A DNA stretch of 23,134 nt from positions 1-23,134 of the forward strand of contig JBJHDM010000050.1 of NCBI GenBank assembly GCA_050486545.1. The letters are read 5' to 3'. Positions 6,404-14,226 of this stretch are shown here, piece by piece; the first letter of the stretch is position 1; every line of letters begins with the position of its first letter. Made by a program: the position numbers and the translations under genes. This DNA is from DAOMNN01 sp050486545. Lineage in GTDB: Bacteria > Pseudomonadota > Gammaproteobacteria > Burkholderiales > Rhodocyclaceae. The notes under the pieces were generated by a model, which was not told the origin of the DNA, searched no databases, and saw nothing but the letters and a program-made list of their open reading frames with translations.

Positions 6404-7258
6404 TCACCCGAGCGCTGGAGGGCGGTCGGTTGCGAGACCGAAAAGCGTTCTTGTATCGTCGGGGCTCGCCAGCGGCATCCCCAGTTCGTTCAGGATGCGG
6501 GCCAGGCGCCCGACCTGTTCGGCATTGCCGGACAGCGGCGTGCCGTCGGCCGCAACGAGGTTGTTCTCGAATCCGACGCGGCAATGCCCGCCCGCCAGGG
6601 CGGCCTGCACGACGCAGGCGAGTTCGGGCGCACCGAACGCACACAGCCCCCAGCGCCACTCGCCCGGGATCCGTGGCAGGTAGCCGAGCACATCCATGGG
6701 TCGGCTGATCGATCCCGCATAGCGCCCAAGCACGACGAGGATGAAGGGCCGCGCCTGCGGCAGCCATCCGTCTTCCCACCATCGCCGCAGCCGCTCGACC
6801 TGCTCGGGCGTATAGACGATGTACTGCGGGACGGTCCCCGCCTCGCCGACCTCTGCGAGGAACTCCCGGACCTGCTTCTGCTGGCCTGCATCGTCCGGAT
6901 CCAGCAACTCCTCGAGGTTGAAGGTCATCATTTCCGGGCGCAAGGCGCGGAAGACCGCCATCATGTCGGCCGGGGAGAAGATCCCGACCCGTTCGGTGGT
7001 TGGCTGCACGACGATGTCGGAGACTTCCCGCACCGCCGCGATGGCTTCCCGGTAACGCCCGGGATCGAGGCTGTGGCGTCCGTCCTCGTCCCGCACGTGA
7101 AGGTGCAGGATTGCTGCGCCGGCCTCGCGGCAGGCGCGCGCTTCGGCGGCAATCTCGGTCGGCGTGAGCGGAATCGCGCGATGATCGGTCTTGAGCCGGC
7201 GCGCGCCGTTCGGTGCGACCGTGATCGTGACGGGTTCGCGTTCGCCCAGGGCGCTCAT
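6404..7258 (-). CDS. Beta-keto-acid cleavage enzyme (BKACE, 3-keto-5-aminohexanoate cleavage family)
   Basis: The 284-residue protein has the length and TIM-barrel pattern of the BKACE (DUF849) family. Members condense a beta-keto acid with acetyl-CoA to give acetoacetate and a new acyl-CoA. The APNGA loop at 15-19 and metal ligands H52 and H54 (HLHVRD) with E231 (GFENNL) are visible. Further conserved-looking segments are TFNLEE, RPMDVLGYLP and WRWGLCAFGA. The strand-3 segment reads QPTTERVG rather than the STGG-type loop I remember, so the substrate may differ. The ATG overlaps the aminotransferase stop as ATGA, showing tight coupling. The likely job is to cleave a keto acid made by that aminotransferase; the substrate is unknown. 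Confidence 0.88.
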   Translation of the reverse strand: MSALGEREPVTITVAPNGARRLKTDHRAIPLTPTEIAAEARACREAGAAILHLHVRDEDGRHSLDPGRYREAIAAVREVSDIVVQPTTERVGIFSPADMMAVFRALRPEMMTFNLEELLDPDDAGQQKQVREFLAEVGEAGTVPQYIVYTPEQVERLRRWWEDGWLPQARPFILVVLGRYAGSISRPMDVLGYLPRIPGEWRWGLCAFGAPELACVVQAALAGGHCRVGFENNLVAADGTPLSGNAEQVGRLARILNELGMPLASPDDTRTLFGLATDRPPALG

Positions 7259-8613
7259 GCCGTACTCTTGGGTTGAACGACTGCCACTGCCGCATTGATC
7301 GACTTGACGAGCAGATCGACGAGGCGGCCCATCTGCGGCCGGGTGATGATGAACGGCGGCGCAATCAGCACATGATCGCCTCGCCGTCCATCGATCGTTC
7401 CACCCATCGGATAGACGATGAGCCCGTTGCGGAATGCGATGTCGCGCAGTACCCGATGGAAGGTCAGCTCGGGCTCGAACGGCACCTTGGTCGCCCGGTC
7501 GGCGACGAACTCGATTCCGACGAACAGCCCCTTGCCGCGGATGTCACCGACGTTCGGATGCTCGTGAAGGGCCTTCTTCAAGCGTGCGAGCAGTTCCTCG
7601 CCATACTTGCGGCTGCGCTCGACGAGCTTGTGCTGCTCCATGTAGCGGATGACCGCGACCCCCGCGGCGGCGGCCAGCGGATGACCCATATAGGTGTGAC
7701 CATGCTGGAAGATGTGGCGGCGGTTGCTGAAGGTGTCGACGATCCGGTCGTGCACCAGGGTCGCCCCGATCGGCACGAAACCCGCCGCGAGGCCCTTGGC
7801 CAGGCAGATCATGTCCGGCACCACGCCGAACTGGCGGATCGCGAACCACGAGCCGCAGCGCCCCATCCCGGTCATCACCTCGTCGGCGATGAACAGCACG
7901 TCGTACTTGTCGCAGATCTCGCGGATGCGCCGGAAGTAATGCTCGTGCGGCACCAGCGCACCGGCCGTGGCACCGACGATCGGCTCGGCGATGAAGGCCG
8001 CGACATTTTCCGGACCCGCCTCGAGGATCGCCCGTTCGAGATCGTCCGCACACTCGATCGAGCAGTGCGCCGGATCCTTGTCGAACGGACAGCGGTAGCA
8101 CGAACAGGGCACGACACGCGGCGCCTTGAACAGCATCGGCTCGTAGATCGCCCGGCGCCAGCGGTTGCCGCCGGCCGCGAGTGCCCCGAGGGTGTTGCCG
8201 TGGTAGCTCTGCTCGCGACCGATCACCATCCACTTGTCCGGGCGGCCCATCTGCACCCAGTAGCCGCGGGCAAGCTTCATCGCCGATTCGACCGCTTCGG
8301 AGCCACCCGACACGAAATACACGTGATTGAGCCCGCCGGGCGAGCGGTCGGCGAGCAGCTTGGCCAGCTCTTCCTGTGCGGTGTTCGTAAACTGGCTGGT
8401 GTGCGCGAACTCGACGCTGTCGAGCTGCGCCTTCAGGGCGTCGACGATCTCGGGAACGCCGTGCCCCAGCGCCGAGACGATCGCCCCGCCGCACGCATCG
8501 AGGTAACGCTTGCCTTTCTCGTCATAGAGATACGGCCCCTCGCCCTTCGAGACCACCGGGTAGTGCGAGAAGGGATTGCGGTAGAACACGTGGGTATCGT
8601 CGTTCATCTCCAT
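7255..8613 (-). CDS. Class III (omega-type) PLP-dependent aminotransferase
   Basis: The 452-residue protein is a fold-type I, class III aminotransferase. SGGSEAVE (102-109) and SYHGNT (136-141) hold PLP-phosphate and ring contacts, D244 lies in FIADEVMTGMGR, and the Schiff-base lysine is K273 (LAKGLAAGF). A cysteine-rich segment (C170, C172, C175, C184, C188) recalls CYRCP motifs seen in some members of this class and may bind metal. Such enzymes move amino groups from omega- or beta-amino acids to pyruvate or 2-oxoglutarate. The ATG at 8613 is preferred because AAGGAG lies 6 nt upstream; the frame stays open further up but that extension looks non-coding. Coupled to BKACE and sited between trpE and trpG. 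Confidence 0.88.
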   Translation of the reverse strand: MEMNDDTHVFYRNPFSHYPVVSKGEGPYLYDEKGKRYLDACGGAIVSALGHGVPEIVDALKAQLDSVEFAHTSQFTNTAQEELAKLLADRSPGGLNHVYFVSGGSEAVESAMKLARGYWVQMGRPDKWMVIGREQSYHGNTLGALAAGGNRWRRAIYEPMLFKAPRVVPCSCYRCPFDKDPAHCSIECADDLERAILEAGPENVAAFIAEPIVGATAGALVPHEHYFRRIREICDKYDVLFIADEVMTGMGRCGSWFAIRQFGVVPDMICLAKGLAAGFVPIGATLVHDRIVDTFSNRRHIFQHGHTYMGHPLAAAAGVAVIRYMEQHKLVERSRKYGEELLARLKKALHEHPNVGDIRGKGLFVGIEFVADRATKVPFEPELTFHRVLRDIAFRNGLIVYPMGGTIDGRRGDHVLIAPPFIITRPQMGRLVDLLVKSINAAVAVVQPKSTA

Positions 8614-8668
8614 TCCGGTCTCCTTGCCGGACACGCGTCCGGTCTCTCTCGTCGTGGTTGGCGTTTCT

Positions 8669-10156
8669 TCAGTCGATGCGGGTATCGAGTCCCGACTCGG
8701 CCATTTCCGCGGCCCGCAGCATGGCCCGAGCCTTGCTGCGCGTCTCCTGCCATTCCGCTTCCGGGTCGGAATCGGCAACGATCCCGGCACCGGCCTGGAC
8801 ATGGATCTGGCCGTCCTGGATCACGGCCGTGCGAATCGCAATCGCCAGATCCATGTCGCCGTGAAAACCGATATATCCGGCTGCGCCTGCGTAGATGCCA
8901 CGCTTGACCGGCTCGAGTTCGTCGATGATCTCCATGGCGCGCACCTTCGGCGCGCCGGACACGGTGCCTGCGGGAAACGTGGCGCGCAGCACGGCCAGCG
9001 CATTGAGCCCATCCTTCAACCGCCCCTCGACGTTCGACACGATATGCATCACGTGCGAGTAGCGTTCGATCGTGAACCGTTCGGTCACCCGCACCGAGCC
9101 CGTTTCGGCGACCCGCCCGGCATCGTTGCGGCCCAGGTCGAGCAACTGCAGATGCTCGGCCCGCTCCTTCTCGTCGGCAAGGAGGTCCTGCTCCAGCGCG
9201 AGGTCTTCGGCCGGACTCGCACCGCGTTTGCGGGTGCCGGCGATGGGTCGGACGGTGACGCGACGCCCCCCGCCGTCGTCATCGAGGCGCACGAGGATCT
9301 CGGGCGAGGCGCCGACGACGTGAAAGTCCTCGAAGTTGAAATAGAACATGTAGGGCGAGGGGTTGAGCGTGCGGATCGCCCGGTACAAGGCCAGCGGGCT
9401 GGCCCCATAGGGCTTGCTCATCCTTTGCGAGAGCACCACCTGCATGATGTCGCCATCGACGATGTACTGCTTGGCGCGGCGCACCGCCTCCTTGAAGGCC
9501 TCCTCGCCGAAGCTGGAGACCTCGGACTGCGGCACGACCTGTGAGTCGGCGGGGATCTGGACCGGTGCACGCAGGCGGGCAAGCAGTTCGCGCAGGCGCT
9601 TCCTGGCGCGCTTGAGTGCGCCGGGGACTTCCGGCTCCGCATACACGACCAGGGTCAGCTTGCCCGACAGGTTGTCGACGATCGCGATTTCCTCGGAAAG
9701 CAACAGGACGATGTCCGGCGTACCCAGCGCATCGCTCTTCTCGGTCGCGGCCAGCCGCGGCTCGATGTAGCGCACGGTGTCGTAGCCGAAGCAACCGACC
9801 AGGCCGCCGGCGAAGCGCGGCAGGCCGTCGCGCGGCGGGACCTTGATGCGCGCCATGAACTCGGCGACATAGTTCAGCGGGTCGCCGTAGTCCCGGCGCT
9901 CCACGAGCCGGTTCCCGGTCAGCAGCAGCGCCGAGCGGCCGTAGACCTCGATCCGCGTGGTCGCCGCCAGGCCGATCATCGAGTAGCGCCCGAAACGCTC
10001 CCCGCCCTGCACGGACTCGAGCAGGTAGCTCCACGGGTCGTTGGCGAGTTTCAGGTAGATGGACAGCGGCGTATCGAGGTCGGCGAACGTTTCAAGCGTT
10101 ACCGGGATACGGTTGTAACCTTGGGCGGCAAGGTCGTTGAATTCTTGCTCGAGCAT
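8669..10156 (-). CDS. trpE: Anthranilate synthase component I
   Basis: The 495-residue TrpE converts chorismate to anthranilate, using ammonia from TrpG, at the start of tryptophan synthesis. The N-terminal tryptophan-binding LLES motif (45-48) indicates feedback inhibition. The C-terminal chorismate-binding domain shows FYFNFEDFHVVGASPEILV, RPIAGTRKRG, LLADEKERAEHLQLLDLGRND, FPAGTVSGAPKVRAMEIID and GAAGYIGFHGDMDLAIAIRT. The start at 10156 has GTGGAG just upstream. The gene follows rpe and gph, a common order in betaproteobacteria, but is separated from gph by about 216 bp holding a possible trp leader. Normally trpG follows; here two catabolic genes intervene. Confidence 0.97.
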   Translation of the reverse strand: MLEQEFNDLAAQGYNRIPVTLETFADLDTPLSIYLKLANDPWSYLLESVQGGERFGRYSMIGLAATTRIEVYGRSALLLTGNRLVERRDYGDPLNYVAEFMARIKVPPRDGLPRFAGGLVGCFGYDTVRYIEPRLAATEKSDALGTPDIVLLLSEEIAIVDNLSGKLTLVVYAEPEVPGALKRARKRLRELLARLRAPVQIPADSQVVPQSEVSSFGEEAFKEAVRRAKQYIVDGDIMQVVLSQRMSKPYGASPLALYRAIRTLNPSPYMFYFNFEDFHVVGASPEILVRLDDDGGGRRVTVRPIAGTRKRGASPAEDLALEQDLLADEKERAEHLQLLDLGRNDAGRVAETGSVRVTERFTIERYSHVMHIVSNVEGRLKDGLNALAVLRATFPAGTVSGAPKVRAMEIIDELEPVKRGIYAGAAGYIGFHGDMDLAIAIRTAVIQDGQIHVQAGAGIVADSDPEAEWQETRSKARAMLRAAEMAESGLDTRID

Positions 10157-10176
10157 GAGAACTCCACAGGCACGGA

Positions 10177-10282
10177 CGGATTCGGAAAGGGATTGCGCGG
10201 GTACGGCGACCCCCGCTGGGTCGATCGATGTCTTAGCGGCCCACAGGCCAGGAACGCCAACGGCGCCAACGGACCGAATCCG
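10177..10282 (-). promoter_or_regulatory. Complementary leader segments upstream of trpE
   Basis: On the minus strand CGGATTCGG (10282-10274), just before the Trp codons of the putative leader, is the exact complement of CCGAATCCG (10185-10177), just before the trpE ribosome site. A shorter hairpin, GGCC-TGTG-GGCC, overlaps the last Trp codon. Such mutually exclusive pairings would fit attenuation, but no hairpin followed by a T-run was found. Confidence 0.35.
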
Positions 10283-10331
10283 CAGCGATTCCGATGAGTT
10301 CCCCGTTCGATACCCGTTCCGTATGAATCAC
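10233..10331 (-). CDS. Putative trp leader peptide
   Basis: A short frame ending in TAA at 10235-10233 finishes RWRRWRSWPVGR, with three Trp codons in seven (10268-10266, 10259-10257, 10250-10248). It lies between gph and trpE, where a trp attenuator leader would be. The best start by ribosome site is a GTG at 10331 (GGAG four bases upstream), giving 32 residues. An ATG at 10346 would give 37. Arginine codons are also frequent, and GC-rich DNA produces TGG often, so chance remains possible. Ribosome stalling at these codons would couple trpE expression to charged Trp-tRNA. Confidence 0.4.
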   Translation of the reverse strand: MIHTERVSNGELIGIAADSVRWRRWRSWPVGR

Positions 10332-10372
10332 GATGCTCCGCACCATGTGGACGTATTGATGGCTGGAGGCGC

Positions 10373-11050
10373 TCAGGCCGCAGCGATGCGGGCCAGCGAT
10401 TCCGTTGCGCTCGATAGTAGCCCATCGCATTCGATGGTGTCCACCGGTTGCCCTTCGCTATACCCGTATGTCACGAGCAGGACCGGCATCCCGGCGGCGC
10501 GTGCGGCGCCGGCGTCGTTGATGGAATCGCCGATCATGAGCGCATGCGCGGGCTCGGTGCCGAGGAGCGCGCAGGCGTGGCGCAGCACCGCGGGATCGGG
10601 CTTTCGCACGGTGAGCGTGTCGCCGCACACGATGGCGGCGAAGTAGTCCGCCAGCCCCATGCGATCGAGCAGCGGGCGAGTGAACGCCTCGGCCTTGTTG
10701 GTGACGACGGCCAGCCCCAGTCCCCGTTCCCGCAACCCTTCGAGCGTGTCGATCACCCCGGGGTAGACGCGCGTGCGGCTTCCGTTGACGGCTGCGTAGT
10801 GCCGGCGGAAGACCTCGACCGCAGTTGCGATTTCCGCTTCGGAGGCCTCGCTGCCTTCCGTCATGCAACGCAGGACGAGATGCGGGATCCCCTTGCCGAC
10901 GAAACTGCGGATTTCCTCGATCGAACGTTGCGGGCGGGCCAGTTCGGCGAGCATCCGGTTGGCCGCCTCGCCCAGGTCGTGGATCGTATCGAGCAAGGTC
11001 CCATCCAGGTCGAACAGGACCGCACGGACGCGAAAGGGCTCCACGCTCAT
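10373..11050 (-). CDS. gph: Phosphoglycolate phosphatase, HAD superfamily
   Basis: The 225-residue protein carries the HAD motifs in order: FDLDGTLLDT near residue 13 (nucleophile and acid/base aspartates), VVTNKAEAF (motif II), VRKPDP (motif III lysine) and IGDSINDAGAA (motif IV). The helical cap between motifs I and II includes GKGIPHLVLRC, typical of Gph. It dephosphorylates 2-phosphoglycolate formed, for example, during DNA repair or by Rubisco oxygenation. The ATG overlaps the rpe stop (ATGA), so the genes are co-translated; this overlap also fixes the start. The rpe-gph-trpE order supports the assignment over other HAD phosphatases. Confidence 0.92.
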   Translation of the reverse strand: MSVEPFRVRAVLFDLDGTLLDTIHDLGEAANRMLAELARPQRSIEEIRSFVGKGIPHLVLRCMTEGSEASEAEIATAVEVFRRHYAAVNGSRTRVYPGVIDTLEGLRERGLGLAVVTNKAEAFTRPLLDRMGLADYFAAIVCGDTLTVRKPDPAVLRHACALLGTEPAHALMIGDSINDAGAARAAGMPVLLVTYGYSEGQPVDTIECDGLLSSATESLARIAAA

Positions 11051-11742
11051 CGCTGCGCCGACTCGAGCGCGGCGCGCAGGGCGGCGATCACGCTGTCGTA
11101 GCGATTGGGGTCGGACTCCGAAGCCGCACCGAACACGGCGGATCCGGCCACGAAGGTATCCGCGCCGGCACGGGCGATCTCGGCGATGTTGTCGACCTTC
11201 ACGCCACCATCGATCTCGAGCAGGATCCGGCGGCCGCTTTGCGCCTCGTAGGCATCGAGCTTCGCACGGGCCGCACGCAGCTTGGCGAGGGTCTCGGGGA
11301 TGAACTTCTGCCCCCCGAAGCCAGGGTTGACGCTCATCAGCAGGACCAGGTCGAGCTTGTCCAGAACGTGGTCCAGGTAATGCAGCGGGGTGGCCGGGTT
11401 GAACACGAGCCCGGCCTGGCACCCGGCCTCGCGGATCAGTCCGAGGCTGCGGTCCACGTGCTCGGAGGCTTCGGGATGAAAGGTGATGACATTCGCACCG
11501 GCCTTCGCGAAGTCGGGGATGATGCGGTCGACCGGCTTGACCATGAGGTGCACGTCGATCGGCGCATTGGTGTGCGGCCGGATCGCCTCGCACACCAGCG
11601 GGCCGATGGTCAGGTTCGGGACATAATGGTTGTCCATCACGTCGAAGTGGATCCAGTCGGCGCCGGCCGCGATCACGTCGCGAACCTCCTGGCCGAGGCG
11701 GGAAAAATCCGCGGAGAGAAGGCTGGGGGCAATACGATACAT
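11047..11742 (-). CDS. rpe: Ribulose-phosphate 3-epimerase
   Basis: The 231-residue TIM-barrel enzyme interconverts ribulose 5-phosphate and xylulose 5-phosphate in the pentose phosphate and Calvin pathways. Family motifs are APSLLSADFSRLG, HFDVMDNHYVPNLTIGP (metal-binding H and D), DVHLMV, MSVNPGFGGQKF and EIDGGV. The ATG at 11742 has AGGAG eight bases upstream and gives a normal-length protein. It is the first gene of the rpe-gph-trpE series, 74 bp downstream of the ATPase gene, with its own possible -10 element in that gap. Confidence 0.96.
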   Translation of the reverse strand: MYRIAPSLLSADFSRLGQEVRDVIAAGADWIHFDVMDNHYVPNLTIGPLVCEAIRPHTNAPIDVHLMVKPVDRIIPDFAKAGANVITFHPEASEHVDRSLGLIREAGCQAGLVFNPATPLHYLDHVLDKLDLVLLMSVNPGFGGQKFIPETLAKLRAARAKLDAYEAQSGRRILLEIDGGVKVDNIAEIARAGADTFVAGSAVFGAASESDPNRYDSVIAALRAALESAQR

Positions 11743-11756
11743 CGAGGAAGCTCCTG

Positions 11757-11783
11757 TCGGTCGGTCGGTCGGCTCCGATTCTA
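11757..11783 (-). promoter_or_regulatory. rpe upstream region: (CCGA)4 tandem repeat and possible -10
   Basis: Four perfect copies of CCGA (minus strand, 11772-11757) end 2 bases before the AGGAG ribosome site of rpe. Just upstream lies TAGAAT (11783-11778), a good -10 candidate, but no matching -35 was found at 16-18 bp. If real, the repeat would be in the 5' leader and its copy number would change the spacing. Confidence 0.35.
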
Positions 11784-11816
11784 CGCCGTGCGGAGGGTCG
11801 GTGTACCCGTCCGGAT

Positions 11817-14174
11817 TCAGCGAACGCAGACCTTGCGGACCTGGTTCATGTCGGTGATCCCGGCCAGCACCTTTTCGATGCCGTCCTGACGCAAGGTGCG
11901 CATCCCCTGCGCCAGCGCACAGGTGAGCAGCTCGCTCACGCGGGCACGCTCCTGGATGAGCCGCTTCAGCTCGTCCGATCCTGGCATCAGTTCGTGAAGC
12001 CCGACTCGGCCCTTGTAGCCTTCGTTGCATTCGGGACAGCCCACGGGACGATAAAGGGTGAAGCGCCCCTTCTCGTCGCCATGGCGCGATCGCCATTCGG
12101 CGAGCACAGTCTCGGCCGCAGCCTCCGGGTCGGCGAGAAATTCGGGCGTGCGATGCATGTCCTCGCAATACGCATGCAAGAGTCTGCGGATCTCGTCCTC
12201 GTCCGGGTGATAGGCCTGCCGGCACTTCAGGCACAGGCGCTTGGCCAGCCGCTGGGCCAGCACCCCAAGCAGGGCGTCGGCGAAATTGAACGGATCCATG
12301 CCCATGTCGAGCAGGCGGACGACCGACTCGGGCGCGCTGTTGGTGTGCAGGGTCGAGAAGACCAGGTGCCCGGTCAGGGAGGCCTCGATGCCGATCGATA
12401 CGGTCTCCTCGTCACGCATCTCGCCGACCATGATCACGTCCGGATCGGCGCGCAAGAACGCCCGCATCATCGTTGCGAAGTCCAGCCCCGCCTTGCGGTT
12501 CACCTGGACCTGACGCAATCCCGGCTGGGTGATTTCGACCGGGTCTTCGGCCGTCCAGATCTTGGTTTCCGGCGTGTTGATATGGCCCAGGATCGAGTGC
12601 AGCGTGGTCGTCTTGCCGGAGCCGGTCGGCCCGCAAACGAAGAAAATCCCGTAGGGCTTGGAGATCGTGTCCTTGAGGCGATCGAGATTTCGCGCGGTCA
12701 GCCCGAGCTGGTCGAGCGGCAACGGCTCGCCGCTCGACAGCAGACGCATCACGACATCTTCCATGCCTCCGGCCGTCGGCACGGTAGCCACCCGCAACTC
12801 GATGTCGAGCGGCGCATACTTGCGAAACTTGATCTTGCCGTCCTGGGGCTTGCGTCGCTCGGAGATGTCGAGGTCGCACATGATCTTGATCCGGGTCACC
12901 AGCGGACTGCGATAGCTTGCCGGCACTTTGATGTAGGGCACCAGCGTTCCGTCCTTGCGGAAACGGATCAGGGTCTTCTCCTTGCCCGGTCGGGGCTCGA
13001 TATGAATATCCGACGCCCCCTGCCGATAGGCGTCGATGATGATGCGATTGACCAGCTTGACCAGTTCGTTGTCCGCGGCAGCGGTGACATCGTCGGCAAT
13101 CGAGGACTCCAGCTCCTCCTCGACCATGTCGGAGAGCAGGTCGGACACCGATCCGGTATCGAGCGCCGGCTCGAAAAACTGGTTGACCGTCTCCTCGAAC
13201 TCGCTTCGGGTCGTCACCCGAAAGGTGAGACGAGCCCTTGGAAAGACGTTGTGCGCAATGCGCGAGGCCCGGGTGTGCTCGGGGTCGGTCGAGAGAATGA
13301 CGATTCCTTCGGAGGTTTCCTCGAGCGGAATCCAGTGATTCTGCTCGACGTACTCGCGCTTGATGTTGCGCAGCAGGTCGACCTGCTTGATCCGGTCCTG
13401 GCGGAACGGCTCGTAGGGAACGTTGTAGAAGCGCGCGGCGGCTTCGCCGATCTCCGCCAGGGTCAGTTTGAGGTTCCCGGTGAGGACGGCCTCCACCGTG
13501 GTTTCGTTCTCGCGGGCGATCCGCGTCGCCTCGGCCAGTTCCTGCGCACTGATGCGGCCGTCGGCGACCAGCGCATCGAAGCGGGAACGCAGTGCGGCCG
13601 GCGCTTCGCTGCGCTTGGCAAAGGCCACCGCGAGCGTCTGCGCAAGGCCGAGGACTCCCTCCTCCATCACCTGCGGAAAGGGTCCGCCGGCCGCATTGTT
13701 GATGAGCTGCACCACCCCGTACAGCCGGCCACTGTCCGGACCGACGATCGGGGCGACGAGCATCTCCCGGCAACGGAACCCGGAAGCCTCGTCCAGGTCC
13801 TTGCGAAACGCCAGTTCGGGGGAGATCGCCTTCAGCACATCGTCGTCGTACACGTCCATGATGTTCAGCGGGTGGCGCGTCAACGCGACATACCCGCTGA
13901 TGCTCTTTTCGTCGATGGGGAGCTGAAGGCTCTGGAAGGCGGCCAGCCCCGTCTTGACCCGCGCCACGAGCAGGTCGGCCGAATCGTCGACCGAGTAAAT
14001 ACTCAGACGCTCGGCACCGAACAGGCGGCAGATGTCCGGGGAGAGTTCGAAAATGATGTCGTCGATCTCCTGCGCGGCGTGAATCCGCGTGGTGATCGCC
14101 TGCAAGCCCTTGAAGAATGCGAGGCGACCGACAACGTCGCTCGCTCCGGGCTTTGCCTTGAGTGTCTCGCTCAT
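11817..14174 (-). CDS. GspE/PilB-family secretion ATPase with N-terminal GAF domain
   Basis: The 785-residue protein starts with a GAF-like sensor (about 15-190: FFKGLQAITTRIHAAQEIDDII ends in LYGVVQLINN), then a GspE N-terminal-type domain (about 200-340: IGEAAARFYNVPYEPF). The hexameric ATPase core follows: ASDIHIEP (387-394), Walker A GPTGSGKT (515-522), Walker B IMVGEMRD (581-588) and the His box TGHLVFSTLHTN (601-612). Zinc cysteines are C648, C651, C713 and C716. Such ATPases power type IV pili or type II secretion from the cytoplasmic face of the inner membrane. The roughly 60-residue span between the two cysteine pairs is long. No other pilus gene is near. The ATG at 14174 has GGAG five bases upstream; the longer reading lacks support. 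Confidence 0.92.
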   Translation of the reverse strand: MSETLKAKPGASDVVGRLAFFKGLQAITTRIHAAQEIDDIIFELSPDICRLFGAERLSIYSVDDSADLLVARVKTGLAAFQSLQLPIDEKSISGYVALTRHPLNIMDVYDDDVLKAISPELAFRKDLDEASGFRCREMLVAPIVGPDSGRLYGVVQLINNAAGGPFPQVMEEGVLGLAQTLAVAFAKRSEAPAALRSRFDALVADGRISAQELAEATRIARENETTVEAVLTGNLKLTLAEIGEAAARFYNVPYEPFRQDRIKQVDLLRNIKREYVEQNHWIPLEETSEGIVILSTDPEHTRASRIAHNVFPRARLTFRVTTRSEFEETVNQFFEPALDTGSVSDLLSDMVEEELESSIADDVTAAADNELVKLVNRIIIDAYRQGASDIHIEPRPGKEKTLIRFRKDGTLVPYIKVPASYRSPLVTRIKIMCDLDISERRKPQDGKIKFRKYAPLDIELRVATVPTAGGMEDVVMRLLSSGEPLPLDQLGLTARNLDRLKDTISKPYGIFFVCGPTGSGKTTTLHSILGHINTPETKIWTAEDPVEITQPGLRQVQVNRKAGLDFATMMRAFLRADPDVIMVGEMRDEETVSIGIEASLTGHLVFSTLHTNSAPESVVRLLDMGMDPFNFADALLGVLAQRLAKRLCLKCRQAYHPDEDEIRRLLHAYCEDMHRTPEFLADPEAAAETVLAEWRSRHGDEKGRFTLYRPVGCPECNEGYKGRVGLHELMPGSDELKRLIQERARVSELLTCALAQGMRTLRQDGIEKVLAGITDMNQVRKVCVR

Positions 14175-14226
14175 CGCTACTCCGAAGTGTTCCGTATGCC
14201 CGCGTCCACCCGACCGAATCCGTGAC

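Noticed and set aside
8614..8802. N-terminal extension of the aminotransferase to an upstream ATG at 8802
   Set aside because: The extra residues are Arg/Pro-rich and unlike the family, they overlap the end of trpE, and AAGGAG sits directly before the ATG at 8613.
10157..10235. Classical intrinsic terminator of a trp attenuator
   Set aside because: Short GC stems (such as GACCC/GGGTC and GCGGG/CCCGC) are present, but none is followed by a T-run, so no terminator was called.
11994..14225. A 743-codon plus-strand frame antisense to the GAF-GspE ATPase gene
   Set aside because: The minus-strand frame carries every ATPase motif in order; the plus frame has only a low-complexity, Arg/Gly/Asp-rich composition.
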